Assembly: GCF_000213175.1 (NCBI RefSeq)
Contig: NW_009799099.1
Location: forward strand, 1,253,560-1,317,559
Source: Neurospora tetrasperma FGSC 2508
Taxonomy: Eukaryota > Ascomycota > Sordariomycetes > Sordariales > Sordariaceae
DNA length: 64,000 nucleotides
Direction of reading: 5' to 3'
In this document: in pieces, positions 1 through 12,908 of the stretch
Position numbering within the stretch: the stretch's first letter is position 1
Layout: each line of letters starts with the position of its first letter
Program-made: the position numbers and the translations under genes
Notes under the pieces: generated by a model
The model's input: only the letters and a program-made list of their open reading frames with translations
Told to the model about the DNA's origin: nothing
Database searches by the model: none

Positions 1-1059
1 CCCCAAAGTTGGGGGGCCTTCAGATGCCATTCTCGACGGAGATGCCGCTGCATGTCATGCTCTATAGCCTTATCCCGCTCAAGTGAAGCACGGGTAAACA
101 GCCAAGTCGTCATGGATGGTGCTGTGAAGCGTTATGTTCAGGGGAAGCTGGTCGTTTCTTGGGCGTTGAAGCTCACAGAGAGAATAGCCATCCCGCTGTT
201 ATTTGAGCCTAGGTCTGAAACTAGATCACAAGGTCTGAGTCTCAGATGGTCCAAGTGCTGGTGCTCATTCTCCCCTAGATCTCAGGGTACAATTTGCCTA
301 CAGGAACTTTGAGAGATATATGACTGTCTTCTTCACAGGGCTAGGTGCTGTTACCCAGGCAAGGGTATACAAGTTAATCACTCTTTCTGCAAAGAGGCGA
401 CAGGGCGCGTTGAAAAATCCTGAGGACGGTCAATGACTCTAGTCACGGCACATATAGATTCAGCCGGTGTGGATGAATACCGTAAGACTGAATATGGAAT
501 CAGTTTCAAAGTTACTTTTTGGGTCTTGAAGCGGTTGGTAAAAACAGATGGCTGGCAGTACCAGACATTGACCGCAAAGGAGTGATTAACACAGGCTTTG
601 ATGGACTTACATAACGAAAGGACATGAAGCATTCTTCACTGGGATAATATGGTCAGGAAAGGCTATCCGTCAACTTTGGGATAGTACTCGAGTGACATCT
701 GGCCTCCCAACATGTGGAAAGAAGCATGAGATAGCTCCTTCCTTTCCTAAGAAAACTACCACATCTGGTTTCTAGATTTCCGAGTTAACTAGCACGTGCC
801 AAGTCACTTGATTACGTGTTGAACGTGTCCCTCCAGTGCGACTTAACCCAACTCTGGCGTTGAAACCATATTTTCGTCCCAGTCATCCATTCTGTTTAGC
901 GAATCCCAAAGTCCCAAAACACCGATCGATAGATTCCATGAGCTTCTGACACACCTTGAATGAAGGTAAGTTGCAGACGTAAAGTTCTTCTCACATTGAA
1001 AAGTTATCGCATCATCTGATAATCTGAACTAGTCGGCACGCTTTTGTTAGCTGTCAACA
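1..1059. other. Left edge and upstream region of the phosphoesterase gene
   Basis: No gene recognised. Short open frames on both strands show no family signature and lack splice-consistent partners. The last few hundred bases presumably hold the promoter and leader of the gene starting at 1060. A gene entering from outside the window cannot be excluded for the first 300 bases. Confidence 0.5.
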
Positions 1060-2529
1060 ATGAATAGCTCCCCCTCCGACCGACCTCCAACAAGACGAAC
1101 GAGAATAGTTTGCATCAGCGACACCCACAATTGCACAATTAAACTACCCAAGGGTGACGTTCTTATCCATGCAGGTGACTTGACAAATCAAGGTAGTCTT
1201 TCAGAGGTAATAATTACCATGTTCTTCCCAAGCTGACCTTACAAACATTTGGCAAATTTGTCACTCATTTCGCCAAACTGACACCCATAACAAACAGCTC
1301 ACCAAAGCAATTCAATGGCTAGAAAAAGCCGACTTTGAAGCCAAGGTCGTCATTGCTGGTATGTCTCTTATCAGTCCTCACTCTCAGTTACCCCTAGCTA
1401 GCCAAAGAAACGGACACTCACCTTTGTTCACTCAACAGGAAACCACGACAAGGCCCTGGACCCGGCTTCATCTTCCGATTCTTCCCAGCACCAAGCCATC
1501 TCTCCAGTAATCTGCCACTTCCATAACCTATCCCTCCCCAACCCAGAAGAGTGTCTATCTCTCTTTGGGGCTCACGGCCCATCAATCACCTATCTCCGCC
1601 ATGAGTCTGCTGAGGTCAAGCTCACGCACCCAAAGGGGCCGAGGACAAAGTTCAAAGTATTTGGAAGCCCTGGGACTCCTGGACTTGGAGAGAAGTGGGC
1701 GTTTGGGTATGAGAGGGATGTGAACGATCCGAATTGTGCGAGAAATCCACACCAAGAAAATGGAGGCGGCAGGGCAGACGCCACGGAGATGAAGTCTGGT
1801 AGTCAATCCAATCCTGAAAAGGAAACCGGCAGATCTGACCCACAATCACACTTCTCGCCCATTTCAAATTCCATCTCTGCCAAAGAAATTTGGTCCTCCA
1901 TCCCTCCAGATACGGACATCCTCGTGACACATACGCCTCCTTACGGACACTACGACCTTGGTGTCGTCCGCGGGTCAGACGGGTCAGACGATGGTCCCTC
2001 GCCCACAAGAACTGGAGAGACGGGAGAACAAGAAGCAGAAACAAGAACAGAGACAGACCGACATCTAGGCTGCCACTCCCTCCTGCAACGCTTATCAGTC
2101 GTTCGACCAAGACTGCACGTCTGTGGGCATGTACATCGCGCGAGGGGGGCTGAAAGGGTTCGGTGGTCACCAGTCTCGTCTCCTTCCGCTTCTGTTTCAA
2201 TGGGAATGGAAGATGATTGTGAAATAGGATGGATAGAGTCCATAACAGAGAAATGGACGGATCCAAGCCCGGATCCAAAGTCAGGGAAGATCAGTTTGGT
2301 TGACCTGACGGGTCGCGGTCGTGAGGAAGGAAGCGGAAAATTAGACTGGGTTGACGTTGACACCGTGATTGGTAAGTCAACAGGAGGAAGAGAAGGACGA
2401 AAGGAAACGTGTGTGGTTAACTGCGCGATTTTGGCGAGCAATTATCCTCATGTGGGAGGAAAGAGGTTTCACAAGCCGGTGGTTGTGGATTTGGAGTTAC
2501 CGGTTTGTGAGGAGAGTCAAGAATGTTAG
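1060..2529 (+). CDS. Calcineurin-like metallophosphoesterase
   Basis: Predicted metal-dependent phosphoesterase of the MPPED/UPF0046-like branch of the calcineurin superfamily; substrate unknown. Three exons: 1060-1206, 1298-1358 and 1439-2529, giving 432 residues. Visible metal-site motifs in order are SDTHN (Asp21, His23), HAGDLTN (Asp40), GNHD (residues 70-73, assembled across intron 2), a THTPPYGH motif after a long insert, and CGHVHRARG near the C-terminal third. This is the canonical D-x-H, GD, GNHD, H, GHxH series. Introns start GTAATA and GTATGT and end CAG. A polar, Ser/Glu-rich insert lies between GNHD and THTPP and makes the protein longer than typical MPPED proteins. The ATG at 1060 is the first in the open frame and puts the catalytic Asp at residue 21, as expected. 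No signal peptide is seen, so a cytosolic location is inferred. Confidence 0.88.
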
Positions 2530-5500
2530 GAGATACTGGATAGAAAAAGAGAGTTGGAAGAGTTGCGGTTAGAACGACTAGGAAATTACAGTAGCTTCTG
2601 TAGTCGTTGAAAAGTAAAATTGCCGAGACTGAAGGATTGAGACAAGAGAGTCCCAAAGGAAGGTACGACATTGTGACTATCTCGAACCGGGGAGGTACGA
2701 CTACAGACTTGCTCCAAAGATTTAGATGTCGTAACCAGAAGATAGGAAACATAGCGGAGAGGGAGGTATAACCCGGCATCACTACCTAGAAACTCGCTCT
2801 TTCCTAGATAATCATGTCATGTGTGAGAGAGGTCCAGTCCTTGGGCAGAGACGAATGTTCAGACGACAGAGCTGAAGGCAGACACTCAATCTCGTATCTC
2901 AACTGGAGGGATATACGACAACAATATTCAGAAAGGTAAACATACCTAAGCTTGAAGCAGAGAAAACTGAGATCAATGATTGTCAGATCCCATAAAGCTC
3001 ACAGTCTTTGCCGGTGTCCGGAAATCTTGTTAACAGCTACTACAACGGAAGAAAGGCATTGGGGGCTAATGCAAGGTTTCAACAAAACATCGTAACTCAA
3101 CAAGCATTATTCCCATAACGGGAAGAAACCCAGGTAATTGTGACTACATGATACATAAGCTTCCATCATCATCTACTAATGAAGACGGTCCTACTACCTT
3201 TTTACTTCGTTCAAGCTCACCATAATCGTTATGTCGTCCAGGACCACGAACACAAAGTAAAGAGATTTCAAGCAGGTACTGGGAGCCTTTTCTGTTTCCC
3301 TTCTCTTTCTGACTTGGGTCAGATATTCTGAAGGTTTCTTACCAATTCTGCTCGAGCGAAGCTCCTATACGGGACGACGTTTCCTATGCGAGGAGTCTCT
3401 TTCGTAACTCTCAGGTTTGTCTGAATGACCATCTTCATAAAACCTCCCTTCTTGTGGCCTGCTCCATCGACTAATAACTAGATTGACAACCCAAAAGCGG
3501 CACTCGACTACCCTCTACAGAATCTCTCAGACAGGACCTGGTCCAATGACCCGAACATCCGGCTCTGATTATTTTTCCTTGTATTTGATCCCGTACCGTA
3601 GACCAACAAGTCTAAAAGTGTAGTTCAACAGGGACCCAACCTATATTCCACTATCGTATCTGTCCAGTTTCTTTCGGGTCTGAACACAGAAGAAACTCCG
3701 AAAGTAACATACCCTTCCATTTTCTAACCCAAACTATCGACTCCCTACGTCTTCTCCTCTTCTCTTAAACGTGACCGCCTTCCCATATGAACCCACTTCG
3801 TCAATCTTTTTCACATGCTCAACTGGTTACATCCATCTGTCTCTTCCGCTCTTCCGCTTTTCCGTTCCGTCCCTGAGTCCCGACAAGAAGGATGTCACCG
3901 CCTACCCTAAACTCAACCCCTGGATCTCCCCATCTAGCCCTTAGTAAGCTAGTTTTGCGTATACTATGCATAAGCCTCCACCGGTTACTCAATTGACTTC
4001 ATTGCAGCCATCCCCATCCCCGCCCCCATCGACGGAACCATCCCACCTCCCTACCCGCCACCACCCGCAACTATGTCCCCAAAAGGCGACTCAAAACCCA
4101 TTCAGTTGGTTCAGCCCTCAAGATCTCCCGTAGGCAGTCCCATCCAGTATCCACCCAGGGTCCCATCGGGGAATTGACCTATCAAAGCTCAGGTTCCAAG
4201 TCTTAACCTAACCCAATCGAACTGAATGTGGATAAGCATCAACGGTTCTGATCACTGTCGTCGTGCCACGATTGCTTTTTTTTTTGCCAAGTACCGTTTT
4301 AGCTATCGCGTCAGCCCGGACTAACACGCTGAGTTCCTGACTACGCCAACAGCGAAGCTGAACTTGTTTAGTCTAGGAAGATCACGGATCGGGCAAGCCG
4401 AAAACCACACCGTCAACTTCTCGACTTCGGTGTAGAAGCGAGGGAGAAGGTCTCCGCGTCTTCTGGGGCCTATCATAGGCTTTGGGGCGGGAGCTTAGTT
4501 CGGGTGTTTAAATGCCGGTCACGAGGTGCAGGTACCTGACGAGTATTAGCTTTGTAAGTTTGACAATCTGACTGACAAATCGGCCGTCGGTCGGTCGGTC
4601 GGTCGGTCGGTCGGTCGGTCAGTCAATGTTGGGGTAGATGTGAGTACCATCTTCGGGCCTGTTTGGATAAGATCCTAGATCGGTATCCTTACTCGTTGCT
4701 ATCACGTAGCCTTCGTTATCTGCTTCAATCTCCTCGGTCACAGTTTCCAACCATGAATAATCGAGAGGATAGGATAGGATATCTACGTACCCAGACCGCT
4801 TTCTTTGCCTCACTTCATCTTACCTACTTTCCTTGACCGTTCCACCCACATGGCACCCGTTTTGAGCTGCTCATGTCGTGACACGAACGGCGGCCCCCGT
4901 TTTTTCGGGCTATGCCATCATAGCACGCACCTTGGCTTTGACAGTCCGACAGGTTGCCAGTTGATCCCTTTGGCCTAGCTTTGTGGGTTTGATGGGGGCC
5001 CGCCGTAGAAGAGTCAACACGTGTCAGGCCTCACAGGTCGGGTTGGACCTATCACCGCCCGCTATGCATTTCTCTTATTCTCCCTCCAGTTCGAGGATGT
5101 CAAGCTTTTGCGCTAAATGGCCGAACGTTTCGGGTAGTCGATCCGGGGTCGAAGGCGGAGACCACACCAGATGGCTTGGGATGTGAGACGGATCGAGTCC
5201 CGAGCGGTCTGCCTCGGAAAGCCACTGATGGACAACGCCGGAAACTGAACCCGGGTCGAACCTACGAACCATATGGCTGGTAGCTTGAGCACTCCCAACC
5301 TCTGTCATTAGCACGCGACAGCAATTTCGTTGATCCGTTGTCAGTGTCTGTTGATCGTCGACATAGGATCATCGCGGGCTCGTTGCAAACAAAGCCGGCC
5401 GTTTCCACCTGCCTACACTAACGTGTAGGCGACATTTCCGTAACGCTGATGAAGTCATACCAGGAGGTTGCCATGTGGGATTTGCGGGCGAACCGGCACT

Positions 5501-8500
5501 TTGGGAGGTCTTGGGTCTCCATCTTATGGTACAATATGGCGGTTTGACACACGCGGTGAGTTGGGTATGTCTCCATTGCCATGCGGATTTCGTCGGCAAA
5601 TTTGTTGATGTAATTGGCTTTTGGCTTACTGATCTGCAAGATGGGCTTGAGCTAGGTTTCAGAATATGACAGCTCATCCCGTTTGCTAGGAAACTTTCAA
5701 CAATCTTTCTCAGGGTCCAGATTCGCATGGGCAGTCTGAAAAACGATGCTACCATCCAGCTGGATAGATGGTTTCGGTTGTCGGTCGGATAAATGTCCAA
5801 GTTGGGGTCAAATCCACCACCCAAAGTCTGTCATGCAAGAGGCGACTTCTGCGGTGTGTTCTTCCATCACACGCCTAGATGCGAGCTGTGTATGCGAACG
5901 ATGTGAGTGAGAATTGTGCGTGTGTATCTCCGAATTCGCCATGTACGGAGACCCTCGAGGTTTTGTTTTGAACCCCTTGACGGAACAAATGGCGGCCCGC
6001 TCCGATTGCACCACGGAATGCTGTCCGCTATGTCGATCCCCTAGCCTTCTTCTGGCTGATATTCCCCAATCAGCTGGGTCTCTTCAACGCCCGAAGGGTT
6101 TGGAGGCTCAGGCATAATGGTCACTGACCACGTTATGATTTGCTGAAGCCTTTCCTCCAAAATGTTGTGGCGATTGTGCAGTTTGCCTTATGACCCCGGT
6201 CAGGTTTGTAGGAGTGCTCTCTGAAGTAGAAGCGCACAGCATTATAGATAGGAAAGCAAAGAAACGAAATGTTGATCAGGGTGCACGCGACGAATGCCAG
6301 TCAACCAGCCCAGTTCGAAGATGGCCAAAAAGAAAAAAGAAAAAAAAAGAAAAGGGTAAAGGGACAAGCAGATGCCTGCCGAGGAGGTTTGGGGTATGCA
6401 CAACATGTAATTTCATCACCTGGGAGAAAATCGGAGCACGAGTTCATCGGGAAGCGGCTCTAGAAGCCCTCGTGTCCAATCAGCCTGACGCTTCTGCCCC
6501 CCGCTACTTGACATATTTGGCTTCGAGGATCCTCACTCGAGGAGTTCGAGTACATAGTGTACGGGGGAAGTGTGCTGCGCATCTGTGACGGCATGCAGGT
6601 TGCACGGCTGCGACCGGCCGACATACGAACGGAGCACCTATCATAGGGTTTGCAGCAGATAAAACAAACCTCCTGGTCTCTCCTTACACGCTTCCATGAT
6701 CTAGCAATTGGTGATAAGCAAGACAATCCAGGATGGAACGGCTTCGACGAGTCTCATCATAAAGTCGATGTCGAGCTTGTGCTTGTTCTGCTCAGGATCA
6801 GAGATTCTTTCGAGGTCTCTCCAAGGGTATCCGTCCGATCGTGGGAACACAGAGTGCTAAGAGCAGACGTTGGCACAACAGTCTTCCCAATTTGTCAAGA
6901 GCTCACGATATGAGGTATGCAGTTAGAACACCAGAAGCAGCATATCGTAAGCTCACCGCCACCACGGGGATGGGTGGTTACAATATCCTTTCGGCGGTCT
7001 GGGATTTGCATCTCATGTGCGGCTGCCCCGGCTTACACTCCCCTCCAGCTGCATTGCCAATGGTGCCCCAACGTACAGACATATAGCATCACCCACGGAA
7101 AAGGGATTCTGCGTGTGTACTGTGCGGGTGGTGTGACGCAACCTGGCCGGCATCGCATGGGGAAACCAACTGATGGGCATGAAAACGAACGACTGCTGTA
7201 AGGATCTCATCCGACGGCATGGCCCTGACCGCAAAACATGAACATGACGAAGGGGTACCGAGGCCAAGAGCTAATATCTTGGTGCTTTCCTGTTTGGCGG
7301 GGTAAAGTCGACAGTTGCTCGGAAGGAGAAAACGAGGGGTGGAGGGGCTTGATGTAACTCGAGTAGTACTCAGTGAGCGCGGCGTGGCTTGTGGCCGTTA
7401 CCATGGTAGCAAGGCCAACGTCTAAAACAACTTGAATGTTGCCTGACAGATAGTCGGACTGCTCCTTCACGTAGGTGATCATCTTCGGTATTCGACGTCT
7501 AGGTCCACTTCAACCACGAGGCCATTTCCTCAGAGGAGAGAGACAAGGAGTTGGGTGATGTGTATCTTGTTCGCCGAGAACGCTGCAAAAGCCAGGTAAG
7601 AGACGCTATTTGCATGATGTGAGGCACGGGTATTGGCAGTAGACGAGACTCTGTAGCCAGTCGATGAACTGTGTTGAACCAACCCTCATTGGTTGTCAAA
7701 TGGGGGAAGATGCAGTACTCCGACCGTCCCTGGAATCATGGCTTCTTCGGAAAGGCATTGGATGGAGTGACAACCTAAGGCTAACAGCAGACTGTCACAA
7801 TGGACCTGTTGTATGTACTGTATGAGGCTGTACCTGCTTCTGGGTGTGTATCGTTTCGTAGGTGGGTATCGAGGGTAATGTTGGAATAGGAAAGGGAACC
7901 ATGTGTCGCAATTGGATAAAAGACTGACCAGGTGTGGAAGATGACTGGTGTCACTTGAATGGTGCTGTCGCATGCCTGTGACCATTGGCGGATGGAAATA
8001 TGACAAAAGTTGACGTTGGGAGAAATCGCTCCTGTGATGGCCCAATCAGCCAGTCAGAGTCTGCGACTGTCCTCCATGGAGAGGGCTGACGGGCATCTGA
8101 GAGGTCAAGCCAGCGTCTTAACCCAGCGACGACAGGACGAAGGGAACTGTTCGAAGGGAACTGTTCAGTTGCATGGGCACTCGGAGCGTCACAGCTCAAC
8201 CCAAGAAAGAGCAGCATCGATCGAGGCCTCCTCCGAAATCCGGGGCTGTCGAGGGACTGTGCAGTTTCAAGCATAATCCAATATCTCCAGTTTGTAGGCC
8301 AGACGGGTACCGTACTTGCCCATACGAGTGCTGCCGGCAAAATGTTGGACGTTGGGCGTTTAAAGCGGCTATTGCCAAGTCGAGGAAAGAGCGCAGCGGA
8401 GACTGTGGTTGGATGGCGAATTGAAGGCGGTAACTTGACTCGGAAAGTGTTGACCTCATTGCACTGAAATATCTTGAAGCAGGCGCGCTTTTTCCCTGTT

Positions 8501-10140
8501 TAAGTACCTCTAGAGCATCATCAGGAGCTTAGTCTCCTGCCGTTTGTGATGCTAAGCCCGAGGGGAAAGTGACATGGATACCTCCTCCTACAGTCATCAA
8601 TTCGTCCAAGTTTGCTTGACGACGATTTGACCTTTGACGGTTGATGCAATCTCAGCTCTCGAAAGAACCTATTGGTGACTGCCACACCATCCAGCGGTAC
8701 GACGATTGTCAATACGCCTGCCCTGATGAGCAGACCTGATGAGCAAGATGAGACTGCTAATCCGGTAGCTTGCGCAGGAACAAACGCTTCTGCTGAGCTG
8801 TCAGAAGGTGTCTTGGGCCAAGATCAACTTCTTCAAGTCTGACTGGGGCGAGTCGGTGCTCTCGGCGTCCGGCGGCGGCGGCGGCGTCAAGTCCGTCCAT
8901 TCAACACCATCATCAGCCCACACCGAGGCACCGGGCGATATTCCGATGGAATTGTGGTGTTTGGAACTTGGCACTCCCGTCTCAGCAATGGACTATTGAG
9001 CGAGTGGCACTCCGGGGTGCAAGCCCGTGGACGACCGACGCCGATCAGGGAGCGAGGCCGCCTGTCCGAGCGTCGAGACGTGGCTGGTGCTGTTTGACAT
9101 GGCATTTTGATGGTCCATATTCCGGATATTATAGTCTCACATGCACCCAGGAGAAGGGGGCAACCTCATCTGGGCTGTCTTGACTGTCGCCTCAACAGCG
9201 ATGGATGCTATTCCTGACATGACTGCCACACCTGCGCTGCTGATGAAGGTAGCACTATGCATCATTAGCGGCCGGCGGCCGGAAGAGAAGCTGAGAAAGA
9301 AGCCGACAGAAGTCGAGGGACGAACTGCGAGGGGACCTTCTCATTTGATGGCATAAGCCGGGGCCTGGCAAGGGAACCACAACAGGAAAAGCTCGGCATA
9401 CAGCCAGCGTGCGTCCAGCCAGTAAGAGGCCGTCTCGATATGCTGGTCCACCGCATTTTCAGCACCTCCGCAGTCCGCATAGCCCTCTGGCTCCTCCAAG
9501 ACCTCACGTCTGCTGCACATGCATGCCTTCTTCCCCTCACAGTGTTGGGGAGCATCGCGCGTCTGCCCAGTAGGAATTAGAAACTTGGAGTTGTATCTGT
9601 GCCTCTGGTGCAGAAGCGCGACATTGAACGACCCTACTGTGAGCCTGTTCACACCTGTCGAATCCCCGCAACTGACGCTATCGACAGCTTCACACACATG
9701 TCTGTGAAGTGTGTAGTCTAGGTATGAAAGTGAAGAAGAGCAAAGTAGACACAGGTATAGAATTATAGCAGAGGTACCTTTTTCTCCATCTGTCTTTATT
9801 TGGGCTGTCTCGGTATCTCAGGTCCGGTTCCATGCTCCCATCTCCCACTGGACTCGATAGTATCGCATCGATTGGGGCCCATCAAGATCCAGAGCAACGG
9901 GAATGTGCGCGTTACAAGTGGAAGTTCGTCCCAAGTCAGGACGAACACAAGGCGCACTACTAGACACCTCAATTTGCCAGTCGCGATATCTTGGCTGTTT
10001 ACAGGTACTTACTTTACATTCCAGTGCGGACTGGAAGGGCAGTTACGGGAAAACAATTAATCAAGGAGCGCACCTGCCCGTCAACTTGAACCATCCATAG
10101 CACCACCAGTCCACGCACTCGACCCTGGCACGACATCAAA
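2530..10140. other. Gene-poor region, no supported gene
   Basis: About 7.6 kb in which no recognisable conserved protein, tRNA or 5S rRNA gene was found. Open frames are mostly under 150 codons, many begin with GTG or TTG, and they overlap on both strands. Base composition is not AT-rich, so heavy RIP mutation is not evident. The minus strand carries several protein-like fragments around 4619-4813, 5075-5824 and 6460-8460 that could be remnants or unresolved exons of an orphan gene, but no splice model joined them convincingly. Confidence 0.4.
4586..4620. repeat. (GTCG)n tetranucleotide microsatellite
   Basis: About 8.75 perfect units of GTCG followed by an imperfect AGTC unit. It lies in intergenic DNA immediately beside a short minus-strand open frame, with no coding role apparent. 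Confidence 0.95.
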
Positions 10141-11174
10141 GCGAGTGCAGGTGACCTTGGCCTGGCCATCCTCGCCCTTTTCACCTTCCGCGCATACCGT
10201 ACCTTGCTCAGTCCACCTCCTCCATCTTCTTCAGACTTTTAGTGTTTCCGACATTCGCTTCTCCGTTTTCTACTTCCAGTTCAGGTTGTGTTGCCGATCT
10301 ATTGTCCGTTGCTGCTGGGATACCTACAATACCGACCAAGGGAATACCAGTCAGGGGGAGGTACCTAGCCTTGGTCTCTTTCCACCCGACCCACGTCACG
10401 CCTGTTTCCTGAGAACCTCAAGGTTATTGTCACTTCTCTTAGGTTGTGCTTCGTTGCTTTGGGATTACCTACCCTGCTCTCTTCACCTTCTGATCATATA
10501 CTCCATACGCCCCGCACACACACACTACACCGAGGGACCCTTATACCTGGTCTTTAAAACGTTGATCACCGCCTTTGGTTGCACGACAAATCCAGTACCG
10601 GAAACAACAACACCACGAGCCCCACTCCGGTCGGCCAGTCTCCAGATCCCCGAGATCCCTTCCCCCCTAACGACCCTCCCCTGTGGTTCCCTTGGCCCTG
10701 CACGAGCACAGCTAGGCGCAACACTACAACCACTAGACAACGGCCCACCCTATAACCAGTCAGATCACGACGACCAGCACCTATACCTACCGCTACCGCC
10801 CCCCAGAAGCCGCCCTCCAACTTTCTTTCTACGCTTTTTTTCCCTTTCGCCTCAATTCCTATCTTTCCCTTCTCTGCGTCCACAGCCGCACCCGTTTTGC
10901 CCCTCCAACCGCGCGTCAGCCTCGCAATCCCTACCGCCCCATATTTCCACGCCTCCCAGCCCCAGGCACATATACAACTCTCCCTCGGGTTCCTACGACA
11001 ATCCCACGTCGTTTCAATGCTTTAGTTGCCCTGTCTCGACGGACGCCTGGTGCCTTCTTGTCAAGCTACATATACTATACCTTTTCCGGCTCGCTTTTCG
11101 ACAAGCTCTTACTTCAAACTTCAAACTCGAGTCAACCTACCTTATCGATTCTCATCATCATCACCATCACCACC
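10141..11174 (+). promoter_or_regulatory. Long pyrimidine-rich, nearly ATG-free leader/promoter of the J-domain gene
   Basis: This kilobase is strongly C/T-rich on the plus strand and almost devoid of ATG. The only plus-strand ATG I found is at 11017 and opens a minimal upstream frame, ATG CTT TAG (11017-11025). Purine-dependent stop codons are rare here, so a long open frame (about 364 codons from a GTG) crosses it; that frame has no internal methionine and is best read as leader rather than protein. A CAT/CAC repeat directly precedes the start codon. Transcription start not determinable from sequence alone. Confidence 0.5.
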
Positions 11175-12908
11175 ATGTCTTCTCTTCCTCCCGACCCGTG
11201 GCAGGTCCTCGGCATCGCAAAGACGGCAGACAAGACTGAGATTCGGACAGCATACCGAAAATTAGTCCTCAAGTGCCATCCAGACAAGGTCCAAGATCCG
11301 ACTCTAAAAGCTGAGAAGCAAGACGAGTTCCAAAAAGTCCAGCAAGCATATGAGCTTCTCAACAACGACGAAGAGCGGGCAAAGTATGAGCATCAGGTTC
11401 GAATGAGTGAACTCAACCAACAAAAGGCACGGGCTGCCTCAAAGAGCGCGGCTCATTCCCCAGCTGCTCGATCATCTCCCAGGCACAAGGAGTTCGCTTT
11501 CAGCAGTACGCCAGAGCGTGCCACGCACAGGACAACGACATCAACCAGGGAGAAGATGTACTTTCAGCCCTCGCGCTCTCACGAAGAAGTTCCTACTGCT
11601 CGCTTCGCCGACATGAACTTCAACGAAGAGAGACGGGCTCGCCGGGCAACTAGCTATGAGAAGCAACCAAGACCCGAGGACGAAAGGCCCTCAAGGCGCG
11701 AAGAGGAAAAGGCACCCAGACGTGAAGATGAAAGACCCGCGAGGCGCGAGGAGGAGAAGCCAGTGAGACGAGAAGAAGAGAAGTCGAAGGACAAGCGCAA
11801 GGATGAAGAGGAGAAGAAGGCAAGACGCCAGAGGGACTTGGCCAGGGAGTTGGAAGAAATGGCTGATTCCGGCCGCAAGGCGGAGAAGAAGAAGACGGAC
11901 AGGGAACGGGAGAGACCCGAGAAGGAACGAAAATCGGAGGATAAATCCCGGCGGCACAAGGGTCCCTCAATTGAAGTCATGGAGGAGCCCGAGGAGCCTC
12001 CCAAGTCAGACAAGAAATCTGCAAAGTCTTCGAGTAAGAAATACACCGAGACTAAGGAGCGCGAACGAGATGGTTCCCGCTCCCGCGAATATGATTATGG
12101 GCGAGAAAAGTCGGCCTCTCGTCCCGCTGCCGGTTTTGTTGCCGATGACCCGCTGGAAAAGGCAAAGCTATACATCCAGAACAGGGGTACCAAAGTTCGA
12201 GACGGGGAACGAATGCCGAAGCTTGGGAGATCCCAAACCGACTTCTGGAGTTATAAGCCAGAAGTGCCCCGTCCGTCCCCCGCCGACTATGACGAAGAAG
12301 AAGTCCCGCGATCATCTGCTCGACCCCGTCGATGCTCCCATGAGACGCCAGCAAGGTCTAAGGAGGGCCCGAACATCATCCCTGTTTCGCCTCGCCTTGC
12401 TCCGACGAATTCTCGCCCTAATCCGATCAATGTCAAGGCTTCGAAGACTCATGCTGTCCCTTCGCCTCTGAATTCTCCTTCTCGCATGCAACGATCAGCA
12501 ACAACCAATGATATACATTCCGGACATCAGTTTCATCCACCGCCCATGACACGGCACACTACTTGGGCTCCTAGCTCCGACCGACATTTCGATAAAGTCT
12601 ACCATAACGACTCAGATGATGATTACGGACGCCATCATCGTTCACGTTATGCGGATTCCCCTTCTGATGGTGTTCGGTACAAAGCGGATGGGGGCAGAAG
12701 CTCGAGGCGCGACGAACCAACATATCCCCAGGCTTACTCGCGAGGAACTTCCGCCACACGAGCTCCTCCTGAAATGTACGGATCTGCACGCATGTACTCG
12801 ACCTCGGGTATGAAGGTGAAAGAAGGCAAGACATTCACTACGACTGACGTGAAATACGCCGATATACCCTATCCTCATCGAGCCTATCCTTCAGTGCCTT
12901 CATACTAG
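11175..12908 (+). CDS. J-domain (DnaJ/Hsp40-type) protein with charged, disordered tail
   Basis: Hsp70 co-chaperone candidate of 577 residues in one exon. Residues 7-70 form a J-domain: a DPWQVLGI start, TEIRTAYRKL helix II, the HPD tripeptide at 35-37 that stimulates Hsp70 ATPase, and the FQKVQQAYELL helix III. There is no Gly/Phe region, zinc-finger CxxCxGxG repeat or DnaJ C-terminal domain, so this is a type III (class C) J protein. Residues about 155-340 are very rich in Arg, Glu and Lys with tandem RREEEK/RREDER units, followed by a Ser/Pro/Arg-rich region to the end, ending with several Tyr-Pro motifs. No transmembrane segment is seen. The ATG at 11175 immediately precedes the J-domain; earlier in-frame codons lack an ATG. 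Client and partner Hsp70 are unknown. Confidence 0.9.
   Translation: MSSLPPDPWQVLGIAKTADKTEIRTAYRKLVLKCHPDKVQDPTLKAEKQDEFQKVQQAYELLNNDEERAKYEHQVRMSELNQQKARAASKSAAHSPAARSSPRHKEFAFSSTPERATHRTTTSTREKMYFQPSRSHEEVPTARFADMNFNEERRARRATSYEKQPRPEDERPSRREEEKAPRREDERPARREEEKPVRREEEKSKDKRKDEEEKKARRQRDLARELEEMADSGRKAEKKKTDRERERPEKERKSEDKSRRHKGPSIEVMEEPEEPPKSDKKSAKSSSKKYTETKERERDGSRSREYDYGREKSASRPAAGFVADDPLEKAKLYIQNRGTKVRDGERMPKLGRSQTDFWSYKPEVPRPSPADYDEEEVPRSSARPRRCSHETPARSKEGPNIIPVSPRLAPTNSRPNPINVKASKTHAVPSPLNSPSRMQRSATTNDIHSGHQFHPPPMTRHTTWAPSSDRHFDKVYHNDSDDDYGRHHRSRYADSPSDGVRYKADGGRSSRRDEPTYPQAYSRGTSATRAPPEMYGSARMYSTSGMKVKEGKTFTTTDVKYADIPYPHRAYPSVPSY

Noticed and set aside
9341-9697. 118-codon minus-strand frame in the gene-poor block
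   Set aside because: Starts with GTG, has no recognised motif and no supporting splice context.
10145-11239. 364-codon plus-strand frame ahead of the J-domain gene
   Set aside because: Begins with GTG, has no internal methionine, and is explained by a pyrimidine-rich leader that lacks stop triplets.
11650-12046. Ser-rich minus-strand frames opposite the J-domain protein
   Set aside because: Reverse complements of the Glu/Arg/Lys repeats; no motif and no separate start signals.
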